Assembly: GCA_023433225.1 (NCBI GenBank)
Contig: JAEZDQ010000023.1
Coordinates: 1 to 6,261 of the forward strand
Direction: 5' to 3'
Source of the DNA: Bacteroidota bacterium
GTDB taxonomy: Bacteria; Bacteroidota; Bacteroidia; Flavobacteriales; Weeksellaceae
Length of the DNA: 6,261 nucleotides
Shown here: positions 1 through 5,434 of the stretch, one piece after another
How the letters are laid out: every line of letters starts with the position of its first letter
Numbering within the stretch: the first letter of the stretch is position 1
Notes under the pieces: generated by a model
What the model was told of the DNA's origin: nothing
Database searches by the model: none
Seen by the model: only the letters and a program-made list of their open reading frames with translations
Position numbers and translations under genes: made by a program

Positions 1-308
1 TTTCTGGCTTGAAAGGTACACCGGGACAAGTCAATTATTCCGCTGCTAAAGCGGGACTTATCGGTGCCACTAAAGCACTTGCGCAAGAAATTGCCAAACG
101 GAATATTACCGTAAACGCCGTTGCACCGGGATTCATCGAAACCGATATGACCCGTGATTTAGATCAATCCGAATTAAAAAAATTAGTACCTTTAAATCGT
201 TTCGGAAAAGCAGAAGAAGTGGCCGACTTGGTTTGTTTCCTCGCTTCCCGAAAAGCATCGTACATCACCGGCGAAACGATTAACATAAACGGCGGGATTT
301 ACGCATAA
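1..308 (+). CDS. fabG: 3-oxoacyl-ACP reductase, FabG-type SDR (C-terminal part, 5' end outside window)
   Basis: This NADPH-dependent short-chain dehydrogenase/reductase would reduce the 3-oxoacyl-ACP formed by a ketosynthase to 3-hydroxyacyl-ACP in the cytoplasm. The reading frame is open from base 3 and begins inside the fold, reading SGLKGTPGQVNYSAAK. That stretch contains the catalytic YxxxK pair, with Tyr encoded at 36-38 and Lys at 48-50. The NAVAPGFIETDM substrate loop follows, and the protein ends with the usual FabG tail ITGETININGG. About 101 residues are present against a family length near 245, so the Rossmann nucleotide-binding half lies upstream. A TTG at 9-11 is internal and is not a start. 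The ketosynthase gene follows after 12 bp. The symbol reflects the family. Given its neighbours, this copy more likely serves the polyene pathway (ApeQ-like role) than housekeeping fatty acid synthesis, which is an inference. Confidence 0.93.
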   Translation, partial: SGLKGTPGQVNYSAAKAGLIGATKALAQEIAKRNITVNAVAPGFIETDMTRDLDQSELKKLVPLNRFGKAEEVADLVCFLASRKASYITGETININGGIYA

Positions 309-320
309 AAAATGTGAACA

Positions 321-1541
321 ATGAGGAGAGTAGTTATCACAGGAATGGGAATTTATTCTTCGTTGGGCAAAAATTTGGACGAAGTCAAGGACGCCTTGTA
401 TCAGGGAAAATCCGGAATTGTTTTTTCCCCTGAACGCAAAGAATTCGGTTATAGATCAGCACTCACGGGTTTTGTTGAAAAACCTGACTTGACCAACATA
501 CTTTCCCGCCGACAAAGAATCAGCATGGCTGAAGAAAGCGAATATGCTTTTCTCGCAACATCGGAAGCACTTCGGAATGCAAGGATTCCCGAAGATTTTT
601 TCGAAAAAAAAGCGGTCGGTTTACTTTATGGAAACGACAGCGTATCCCAATCCGTTTGGGAATCCATCGAAACGGTAAGAGAAAAAAAGGACACCACTTT
701 GGTTGGTTCGGGAGCGATTTTCAAATCCATGAATTCAACCGTAACCATGAACCTTTCCACGATTTACAAAATAAAAGGAATCAATATGACCATCAGCGCA
801 GCCTGTGCGAGCGGTTCGCATGCAATCGGTCTGGGGTTTTTATTGATTAAACAAGGATTACAGGACACGGTAATTTGCGGCGGCGCACAGGAAACCAACA
901 AATACGGCATGGCGAGTTTCGACGGACTGGGGGTATTTTCTGACCGTGAAAACGAGCCGACAAAAGCTTCCCGCCCGTTTGACAAACAAAGGAACGGTTT
1001 GGTTCCCGGCGGAGGCGCAGGAACCATTATTCTGGAAAGTTATTCCTCTGCTTTGAAAAGAGGCGCACCCATTTTGGGGGAAGTTATTGGGTATGGATTT
1101 TCTTCAAACGGCGACCACATTTCAACCCCCAATGTGGATGGACCCGTTTGCGCCATGCAAATGGCATTAAAGCAGGCGGAAATGAAACCCGAAGAAATAC
1201 ACTACATCAATGCCCACGCTACTTCTACTCCGATTGGTGACGCCAATGAAGCTCAGGCAATCGACCGGATTTTTGGCAGCAACCCTTATGTAAGTTCGAC
1301 CAAATCCATGACCGGCCACGAATGTTGGATGGCCGGAACCAGTGAGGTCGTTTATTCAATGCTCATGGCACAGCACGGATTCATCGCGCCCAACATCAAC
1401 TTGGAAGAAGTAGATGAAGCGGCGAAAAACCTGAATTTAGTTAAAAATACGCTGAACCAAAATTTTGATGTATTTTTGTCGAATTCTTTTGGGTTTGGCG
1501 GGACAAATTCCGCGCTAATCATAAAGAAACTAAAACATTAA
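321..1541 (+). CDS. Beta-ketoacyl-ACP synthase, FabF/FabB (KAS I/II) type, likely polyene chain-elongating
   Basis: This decarboxylating thiolase-fold condensing enzyme would extend an ACP-bound acyl chain with malonyl-ACP. At 406 residues it is full length for the family. It starts with the typical RRVVITGMGI strand. The nucleophile is Cys162 in SAACASGSHA, and the catalytic histidines are His299 (NAHATSTPIGD) and His333 (SMTGHECWMAG), with Lys328 just before. This spacing is almost that of E. coli FabB (163/298/328/333). The C-terminal NSFGFGGTNS loop is intact. The active-site Cys shows it is a working ketosynthase and not a chain-length factor. Around His333 the usual GHxLGAAG loop is replaced by GHECWMAG. 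It lies 12 bp after the reductase and 12 bp before the ACP gene, so cotranscription is likely. In aryl-polyene systems a KAS of this type (ApeO) makes the polyene chain. Assigning that role here is an inference from context. Confidence 0.92.
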   Translation: MRRVVITGMGIYSSLGKNLDEVKDALYQGKSGIVFSPERKEFGYRSALTGFVEKPDLTNILSRRQRISMAEESEYAFLATSEALRNARIPEDFFEKKAVGLLYGNDSVSQSVWESIETVREKKDTTLVGSGAIFKSMNSTVTMNLSTIYKIKGINMTISAACASGSHAIGLGFLLIKQGLQDTVICGGAQETNKYGMASFDGLGVFSDRENEPTKASRPFDKQRNGLVPGGGAGTIILESYSSALKRGAPILGEVIGYGFSSNGDHISTPNVDGPVCAMQMALKQAEMKPEEIHYINAHATSTPIGDANEAQAIDRIFGSNPYVSSTKSMTGHECWMAGTSEVVYSMLMAQHGFIAPNINLEEVDEAAKNLNLVKNTLNQNFDVFLSNSFGFGGTNSALIIKKLKH

Positions 1542-1553
1542 GTACATAAAACT

Positions 1554-1805
1554 ATGAAGAGGGAAGATATTATTCAAACAATTAATGATTTTTTGGTTGA
1601 AGAATTTGAGGTAGAAACAAGCGTCATTCAACCCAATGCCAGTTTGAAGCAATCTTTGAATTTAGACAGTTTGGACTATGTCGATTTGGTGGTCATCATC
1701 GAGTCCAATTTTGGTGTAAAGCTGGAAGGTAAAGATTTTAAGGACATTCATACATTCAACGATTTGTATGATTCTGTCGAACAGAAATTTCACGCGTTGG
1801 TGTAA
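1554..1805 (+). CDS. Acyl carrier protein
   Basis: This small acidic carrier would tether growing acyl intermediates by a 4'-phosphopantetheine arm. It has 83 residues, the normal size, and is predicted to be helical throughout. The attachment site is Ser39 in NLDSLDYVDLV, equivalent to the DSL motif of AcpP, and helix II follows it (VVIIESNFGV). The start ATG at 1554 leaves a 12-bp gap after the ketosynthase stop, and the next gene follows after 14 bp. It is probably dedicated to this pathway rather than the housekeeping AcpP, because it is embedded among pigment-type genes and its sequence around the serine (LDSLDYVD) differs from the usual GADSLDTVE of AcpP. It could serve the polyene arm, the DAR arm (as DarC does in characterised dar loci) or both. 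The sequence does not decide between these. Confidence 0.93.
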   Translation: MKREDIIQTINDFLVEEFEVETSVIQPNASLKQSLNLDSLDYVDLVVIIESNFGVKLEGKDFKDIHTFNDLYDSVEQKFHALV

Positions 1806-1819
1806 ATTGAATTGCAAAA

Positions 1820-2689
1820 ATGGCTGAATGGAAAGGCAAATCAAAAGGAACCGTCAACGGTTACAAGGTATTTATCTTTCTCATTAAAAACCTGGGGCTG
1901 AATGCTGCCTATTCTTTACTGGTATTCGTATCTCTTTACTATTACGTGTCGAATGCCAAACAAACCAAAATTATTTATAGTTATTTCAGGGAAAAACACC
2001 ATCAGTCCGTATTTAGAAGCTTAATTAGTACGTACAGAAACAATTTCGTGTTCGGTCAAACCCTAATTGATAAAGTGGCGATTGCTGCGGGATTGGAGCA
2101 TAAATTTACCTATGAATTTGACGGGATTGATAACATCCGCCAATTGGCCAAAGACGAATCAGCGGGAATTATGATCAGTGCGCATGTCGGTAATTTTGAA
2201 CTCGCCCAACATTTCATGGGCGAATTTGAAAAAAAAATTCATTTGGTAACGACCGATGAAGAACGAGCCGCAATCAAGTCATTGCTCGACAATGTAATGG
2301 CCAAACCAAAAGTGGAATTCATCATCGTCAAAAATGATATGTCGCATATATTTGACATCCACAAAATCATCGAACAAAAGCAAATTATATGTTTTACCGG
2401 CGACCGGTTTTTTCCAAACACCAAAACCTTGGAAGAAAAATTATTGGGTGAATCGGCGCAATTTCCGGCCGGTCCGTTTTTGTTGAGTTCGCGGCTGAAT
2501 ACACCGGTTTTATTTGTCTATGTGATGCGCGAACCGAACCGCCACTATCATCTCTATGCTCGCAAAGCCGAATTCAAAAACCGCGATGCAGAATCACTTG
2601 TGAAAAGTTATACCCAAAGCATGGAAAAAATGCTCGCAAAATATCCGTTGCAATGGTTCAATTATTATGATTTCTGGAAAAAGGGTTGA
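1820..2689 (+). CDS. LpxL/HtrB-family acyltransferase
   Basis: This belongs to the lipid A late-acyltransferase family, whose members move an acyl group from acyl-ACP to a hydroxyl acceptor at the inner membrane. The 289 residues match the family length. A hydrophobic segment at about residues 28-44 would anchor the N terminus. The catalytic HX4E motif is His122-Glu127 in SAHVGNFE. Further family-like blocks are GDRFF (194-198), the FPAGPFLLSSRL region from 215, and the C-terminal QWFNYYDFW (278-286). It sits 14 bp after the ACP gene, which suits an ACP-dependent enzyme, and ends the first gene block. A true lipid A acyltransferase would usually not sit among ketosynthase and dar genes, so a role in acylating a pigment intermediate, perhaps the ester link of a flexirubin, is plausible but unproven. 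The family call is firm and the substrate is unknown. Confidence 0.85.
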   Translation: MAEWKGKSKGTVNGYKVFIFLIKNLGLNAAYSLLVFVSLYYYVSNAKQTKIIYSYFREKHHQSVFRSLISTYRNNFVFGQTLIDKVAIAAGLEHKFTYEFDGIDNIRQLAKDESAGIMISAHVGNFELAQHFMGEFEKKIHLVTTDEERAAIKSLLDNVMAKPKVEFIIVKNDMSHIFDIHKIIEQKQIICFTGDRFFPNTKTLEEKLLGESAQFPAGPFLLSSRLNTPVLFVYVMREPNRHYHLYARKAEFKNRDAESLVKSYTQSMEKMLAKYPLQWFNYYDFWKKG

Positions 2690-2756
2690 TGCGAATCGAT
2701 AATTTCAACTGTTCACATCTGATTCCGCTACATAGCATTCATTTTATAATTAATCT

Positions 2757-2764
2757 TATCTTTG
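2757..2764 (+). promoter_or_regulatory. Bacteroidota-type -7 promoter box (TATCTTTG)
   Basis: The octamer TATCTTTG matches the TAnnTTTG -7 element of the primary sigma factor of Bacteroidota. It lies in the 133-bp gap before the KAS III gene, about 58 bp upstream of its ATG. That would give a leader of roughly 50 nt and a separate transcript for the KAS III and dehydratase pair. No TTG-type -33 element is visible at the expected 17-23 bp upstream, so the call rests on the -7 match and its position. Confidence 0.5.
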
Positions 2765-2771
2765 CCACTCT

Positions 2772-2781
2772 TTCTTAAGAA
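2772..2781. repeat. 10-bp palindrome TTCTTAAGAA near the predicted transcription start
   Basis: This is a perfect palindrome starting 8 bp after the end of the TATCTTTG box, so it overlaps or closely follows the expected transcription start. It is placed where an operator could act, but a palindrome of this length in AT-rich DNA may be chance. Confidence 0.3.
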
Positions 2782-2809
2782 GAAACCAATTATTGCCTGT
2801 CCGATTGTA

Positions 2810-2821
2810 TTAAGTACTTAA
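2810..2821. repeat. 12-bp palindrome TTAAGTACTTAA directly before the KAS III start
   Basis: This is a perfect 12-bp palindrome ending one base before the ATG at 2823, in the ribosome-landing region. The half-sequence TTAAGTAC also occurs at 1538-1545, just upstream of the ACP start, where it overlaps the ketosynthase stop codon. It could be an operator or a small RNA hairpin affecting initiation, or it could be coincidence. Confidence 0.3.
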
Positions 2822-2822
2822 A

Positions 2823-3962
2823 ATGCAGAATGTTTACATCAAAGCGATTTCCAAATTCCTGCCCAATGAGCCGGTTGCCAACGAACGGATTGAAGGGGTT
2901 TTGGGCTTGGTAAACGGCAATCCGTCCCGGGCACGGGCCATCGTTTTGAGAAACAACCGGATTTTTCAGCGGTACTATGCTTTGGATGAGCAAGGAAACA
3001 CCACACACAACAACACCCAACTGACCATAAAAGCAATAGAAAAACTTCTGCAGCTAAGCGGCATTTCATCAGCCGAAATCGATGTTTTGTCTTGCGGAAC
3101 CTCTACGCCGGACCAGCTATTGCCTTCACACGCCAGCATGGTTCATGGTTCATGGCAAAATAAGCCCTTGGAAATAAATTCCGCAACAGGAATTTGCACC
3201 TCCGGGATGAATGCATTGAAATACGGGTTCATGGCTATTGCCTGCGGGAATGCCCAAAACGTAATTTCTACCGGTTCAGAAAGGGTTTCTTCATGGTTAC
3301 GTGCCGATAAATTCAACAAAGAAGCAGAAAAGCTAATGGAATTGGAACAGAATCCGGTCATTGCTTTTGAAAAAGATTTTTTACGTTGGATGCTGTCGGA
3401 CGGCGCAGGTGCCATGCTCTTGAGCAACGAACCCAACTTAGGAGGAATTTCATTGAAAATCAATTGGATAAAAGGAATTTCCTATGCCCATGAAATCGAA
3501 ACCTGCATGTACGCCGGAGCCATAAAAAATGAAAATGGCGAACTCATTTCTTGGAGTGAGATCAATCCGGAAAAATGGCTTTCAGAATCCGTTTTCGCCA
3601 TCAAACAAGACATCAAATTACTGGACGAACACATCATCGTCAAAGGTGCGGAAAGCATTCGTAAAATTTTGTCGGACAACCACACCCGGCCGGAAGAAAT
3701 CGATTATTTCCTTCCGCACATTTCTTCTTATTATTTCCATGACCGTTTAAATGAAGGCTTTATTAAAGCAGGAATCAATATTCCTTTGGAGAAATGGTAC
3801 GTGAACCTCGAAAAATTCGGAAACATTGGTTCCGCCTCTATTTACCTTCAATTGGAAGAATTGTTTTATTCCGGAAAATTAAAAAAAGGTGAAAAAATCC
3901 TTTTATCCGTTCCGGAAAGCGGCAGATTTTCTTATGTTTACGGCTTATTAGAAGTTGTATGA
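2823..3962 (+). CDS. Beta-ketoacyl-ACP synthase III-type enzyme, DarB paralogue
   Basis: This is a thiolase-fold condensing enzyme of the KAS III group with a Cys-His-Asn triad: Cys125 (GICTSGMNAL), His299 (FLPHISS, equivalent to PHQAN in FabH) and Asn334 (FGNIGSAS). At 379 residues it is longer than housekeeping FabH (about 317), as DarB-like enzymes are. It aligns nearly without gaps to the partial DarB at the end of this window, sharing YYALD, PSHASMVHG, SGMNAL, ADKFN, FLRWMLSDGAGA and YAHE, about half identical by eye. The ATG at 2823 is the first in frame and aligns with DarB's start. A promoter-like box lies 58 bp upstream, and the 3' end overlaps the dehydratase gene by ATGA, suggesting translational coupling. 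Its substrate is unknown. It may be a second DAR-type synthase or may prime or load another chain. Annotating it simply as fabH would be misleading. Confidence 0.88.
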   Translation: MQNVYIKAISKFLPNEPVANERIEGVLGLVNGNPSRARAIVLRNNRIFQRYYALDEQGNTTHNNTQLTIKAIEKLLQLSGISSAEIDVLSCGTSTPDQLLPSHASMVHGSWQNKPLEINSATGICTSGMNALKYGFMAIACGNAQNVISTGSERVSSWLRADKFNKEAEKLMELEQNPVIAFEKDFLRWMLSDGAGAMLLSNEPNLGGISLKINWIKGISYAHEIETCMYAGAIKNENGELISWSEINPEKWLSESVFAIKQDIKLLDEHIIVKGAESIRKILSDNHTRPEEIDYFLPHISSYYFHDRLNEGFIKAGINIPLEKWYVNLEKFGNIGSASIYLQLEELFYSGKLKKGEKILLSVPESGRFSYVYGLLEVV

Positions 3963-4390
3963 CCCATGCCCTTGTTGCATCACCCGAAGAAATCCTGAAT
4001 CTCATCCCGCAACGGCCTCCTTTCGTTTTGGTCGATAAGATTTATGAACATTCGGAAAAAGAAATTTTATCGGGATTTACGGTTCCGGCCGGGCACATTT
4101 TGGTCAATGGAAATGAACTTTCAGAAGCAGGAATTATTGAGCATTTTGCGCAATCCGTCGCTTTGCATCAAGGATTTAATTTTCACCTGAAAAACGAACC
4201 CGCTCCTGTCGGATATATTGGCTCCATCAAAAACATTGAAATCTACGCACTCCCGCAAGTGGGCGAAGAAATCAGAAGCCGAATCACCGTTTTACAACAA
4301 ATCATGGGTGTGACCATGGTTTCAGGTGAAGTTTTTTTAGATGAAACAATGATTGCCCAAGGTGAAATGCGGACGATTATCGCCAAATAA
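3959..4390 (+). CDS. Hot-dog-fold 3-hydroxyacyl-ACP dehydratase-like protein (ApeP/FabZ-like)
   Basis: This 143-residue protein has the size and layout of a single hot-dog domain. The N-terminal LIPQRPPFVLVDKIYE matches the LPHRxPFLLVD strand of FabZ/FabA-type dehydratases, and IIEHFAQSVALHQG matches the central hot-dog helix. Candidate catalytic residues are His46 and Glu61, placed much like the FabZ His/Glu pair. The usual HFPGxPxxPG stretch is absent (GHILVNGNELSEAG), so it resembles the aryl-polyene dehydratase group more than housekeeping FabZ. The likely reaction is dehydration of 3-hydroxyacyl-ACP to trans-2-enoyl-ACP, which creates the conjugated double bonds of a polyene. A thioesterase role cannot be excluded from the fold alone. 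Its ATG overlaps the TGA of the KAS III gene, so the two are almost certainly coexpressed. An AT-rich gap follows. Confidence 0.82.
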   Translation: MTHALVASPEEILNLIPQRPPFVLVDKIYEHSEKEILSGFTVPAGHILVNGNELSEAGIIEHFAQSVALHQGFNFHLKNEPAPVGYIGSIKNIEIYALPQVGEEIRSRITVLQQIMGVTMVSGEVFLDETMIAQGEMRTIIAK

Positions 4391-4397
4391 TCAGCCT

Positions 4398-4416
4398 GAA
4401 TTATTTAAAATAATTC
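4398..4416. repeat. 19-bp AT-rich inverted repeat after the dehydratase gene
   Basis: GAATTATTT and AAATAATTC form 9-bp arms around one central A, starting 8 bp after the dehydratase stop. Only the outermost pair is G-C, so the RNA hairpin would be weak, and no T-run follows directly. It could slow or end transcription between the two blocks or bind a regulator. It is not a standard intrinsic terminator. Confidence 0.4.
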
Positions 4417-4436
4417 TAAACCCTTTGCAAGTTTTC

Positions 4437-4461
4437 AATAATTCTTTCATTTTGAATTATT
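4437..4461. repeat. Second AATAATTC / GAATTATT inverted repeat
   Basis: AATAATTC (4437-4444) and GAATTATT (4454-4461) are perfect 8-bp inverted arms around a 9-base T-rich loop. These are the same words that form the arms of the repeat at 4398-4416, so the motif occurs four times in 64 bp, upstream of the darA promoter-like box. The arrangement fits an operator array or simple AT-rich drift. Confidence 0.4.
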
Positions 4462-4487
4462 CCATTCAAAAAAATTAATTAATTGGT

Positions 4488-4495
4488 TATTTTTG
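4488..4495 (+). promoter_or_regulatory. Bacteroidota-type -7 promoter box before darA (TATTTTTG)
   Basis: TATTTTTG fits the TAnnTTTG consensus. Only 19 bp separate its last base from the darA ATG, so the leader would be very short, about 10-15 nt. No TTG -33 element is seen at the expected distance. Together with the 124-bp gap and the preceding inverted repeats, it suggests that darA-darB form their own transcription unit. Confidence 0.5.
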
Positions 4496-4514
4496 TGGAA
4501 ATCCAGCGCACCAA

Positions 4515-5420
4515 ATGGCCAAAAACATCTTAGTTACTTATTATTCTCAAACGGGGCAATTGGAGGAAATCGTCCGGAATTTGACGAAACCTTTTCGGGA
4601 AAAACAAGAGGACTTCACTATTACTTATTATGAAATAAAACCAAAGAAGGACTTCCCATTTCCCTGGCCAAAAGAGGTGTTTTTTGATACTTTTCCAGAA
4701 TCTTATCTTCAGATTCCCGTAGAAATTGAAAAGCCTTCTGATGAGATTTTGAATAAGGACTATGATTTGATTATTTTCGGATACCAAGTTTGGTTTTTAA
4801 CACCTTCTATTCCAATCATTTCTTTTTTGAAAAGTGAATTCGCGCCCAAATTATTGTCGGGAAAACCGCTCATTACCGTTTCGGGAACCCGCAATATGTG
4901 GATGCTTTCTCAGGAAAAACTGAAGGTTTATTTCAAGGAATTGAACATAAAATTGGTCGGAAACATCGCATTGGTTGACAGGCACGATAATTACACCAGC
5001 GTCATAACCATTTTAAACTGGTTGCAAACTGGAAGTAAAGTTTCGCCCAAACCTTGGCCCAAAGCCGGCGTTTCGGATGAGGAAATCGAAAAGGCCGATC
5101 AATTCGGAAAGATTATTTTACCCTACGCCAAAACAGGAGATTATGAAGGAATGCAAAAGGAACTGATCAAAAGCGGCGCAGTCGAAATCCGTCCCTTTTT
5201 GGTTAAAGTAGAAAAAGTCGGCAACCGATTGTTTACGGTTTTCTCTCGGATTATAAGTAAAAACCCCGAGAAACGGAAGTTCTGGGTAGGCGTTTACAAA
5301 TTTTATTTGATGGTTGCGATTTGGGTAATTTCGCCAATTGTTTTAATATTGTTTAACCTTACTACCCCCATTTTTTGGTGGAAAAGGAAAAAACAAATCG
5401 AATATTATCAAGGAGTTTAG
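4515..5420 (+). CDS. darA: Dialkylresorcinol biosynthesis protein DarA (flavodoxin-like aromatase)
   Basis: DarA acts with DarB in making 2,5-dialkylresorcinols. In characterised systems it aromatises the 2,5-dialkylcyclohexane-1,3-dione made by DarB, although databases often call it a condensing enzyme. The 301 residues are typical in length. The N terminus, ILVTYYSQTGQLEEIV, is a flavodoxin-type strand and FMN phosphate-binding loop (SQTG at 11-14). Further flavodoxin-like loops are DLIIFGYQVWFLTPSIP (from 84) and TVSGTRNMW (121-129). The C terminus holds a hydrophobic segment at about 262-288 followed by a basic WWKRKK stretch, so the protein is probably anchored in the membrane with its catalytic domain in the cytoplasm. 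The ATG at 4515 gives the expected N terminus. The darB gene begins 14 bp downstream, and this adjacency strongly supports the call. FMN dependence is inferred from the fold. Confidence 0.9.
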   Translation: MAKNILVTYYSQTGQLEEIVRNLTKPFREKQEDFTITYYEIKPKKDFPFPWPKEVFFDTFPESYLQIPVEIEKPSDEILNKDYDLIIFGYQVWFLTPSIPIISFLKSEFAPKLLSGKPLITVSGTRNMWMLSQEKLKVYFKELNIKLVGNIALVDRHDNYTSVITILNWLQTGSKVSPKPWPKAGVSDEEIEKADQFGKIILPYAKTGDYEGMQKELIKSGAVEIRPFLVKVEKVGNRLFTVFSRIISKNPEKRKFWVGVYKFYLMVAIWVISPIVLILFNLTTPIFWWKRKKQIEYYQGV

Positions 5421-5434
5421 AAATTAGTTTTTTT

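Noticed and set aside
9..11. TTG as a possible start codon of the first gene
   Set aside because: The frame is open from the window edge and the preceding residues (SG) continue the FabG motif. The codon lies inside the domain, just before the catalytic YxxxK.
656..850. Plus-strand ORF in another frame inside the ketosynthase gene
   Set aside because: It overlaps strongly conserved coding sequence, and its translation is low in structure and unlike any family I know.
764..1027. Minus-strand ORF of 87 codons inside the ketosynthase gene
   Set aside because: It is fully antisense to the active-site region of a clear ketosynthase and has no recognisable motif.
3143..3463. Minus-strand ORF of 106 codons inside the KAS III gene
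   Set aside because: It lies opposite a conserved coding stretch. A similar minus-strand ORF (5836-6084) appears opposite the homologous part of darB, as expected when two related genes share codons. Neither translation has recognisable domains.
3529..3750. Plus-strand ORF in another frame inside the KAS III gene
   Set aside because: Out-of-frame shadow of a conserved gene, rich in Ser/Thr/Arg with no motif.
2823..3962. Housekeeping FabH
   Set aside because: It is about 60 residues too long, is much closer to the DarB in this window than to FabH, and sits inside a pigment-type cluster.
4398..4416. Rho-independent terminator
   Set aside because: The stem is almost entirely A-T and is not followed directly by a T-run, so it is listed as a repeat and not as a terminator.
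5410..5415. AAGGAG as the darB ribosome-binding site
   Set aside because: It is 19 bp from the first ATG and inside the darA coding region. Bacteroidota make little use of Shine-Dalgarno pairing, so it is probably incidental.
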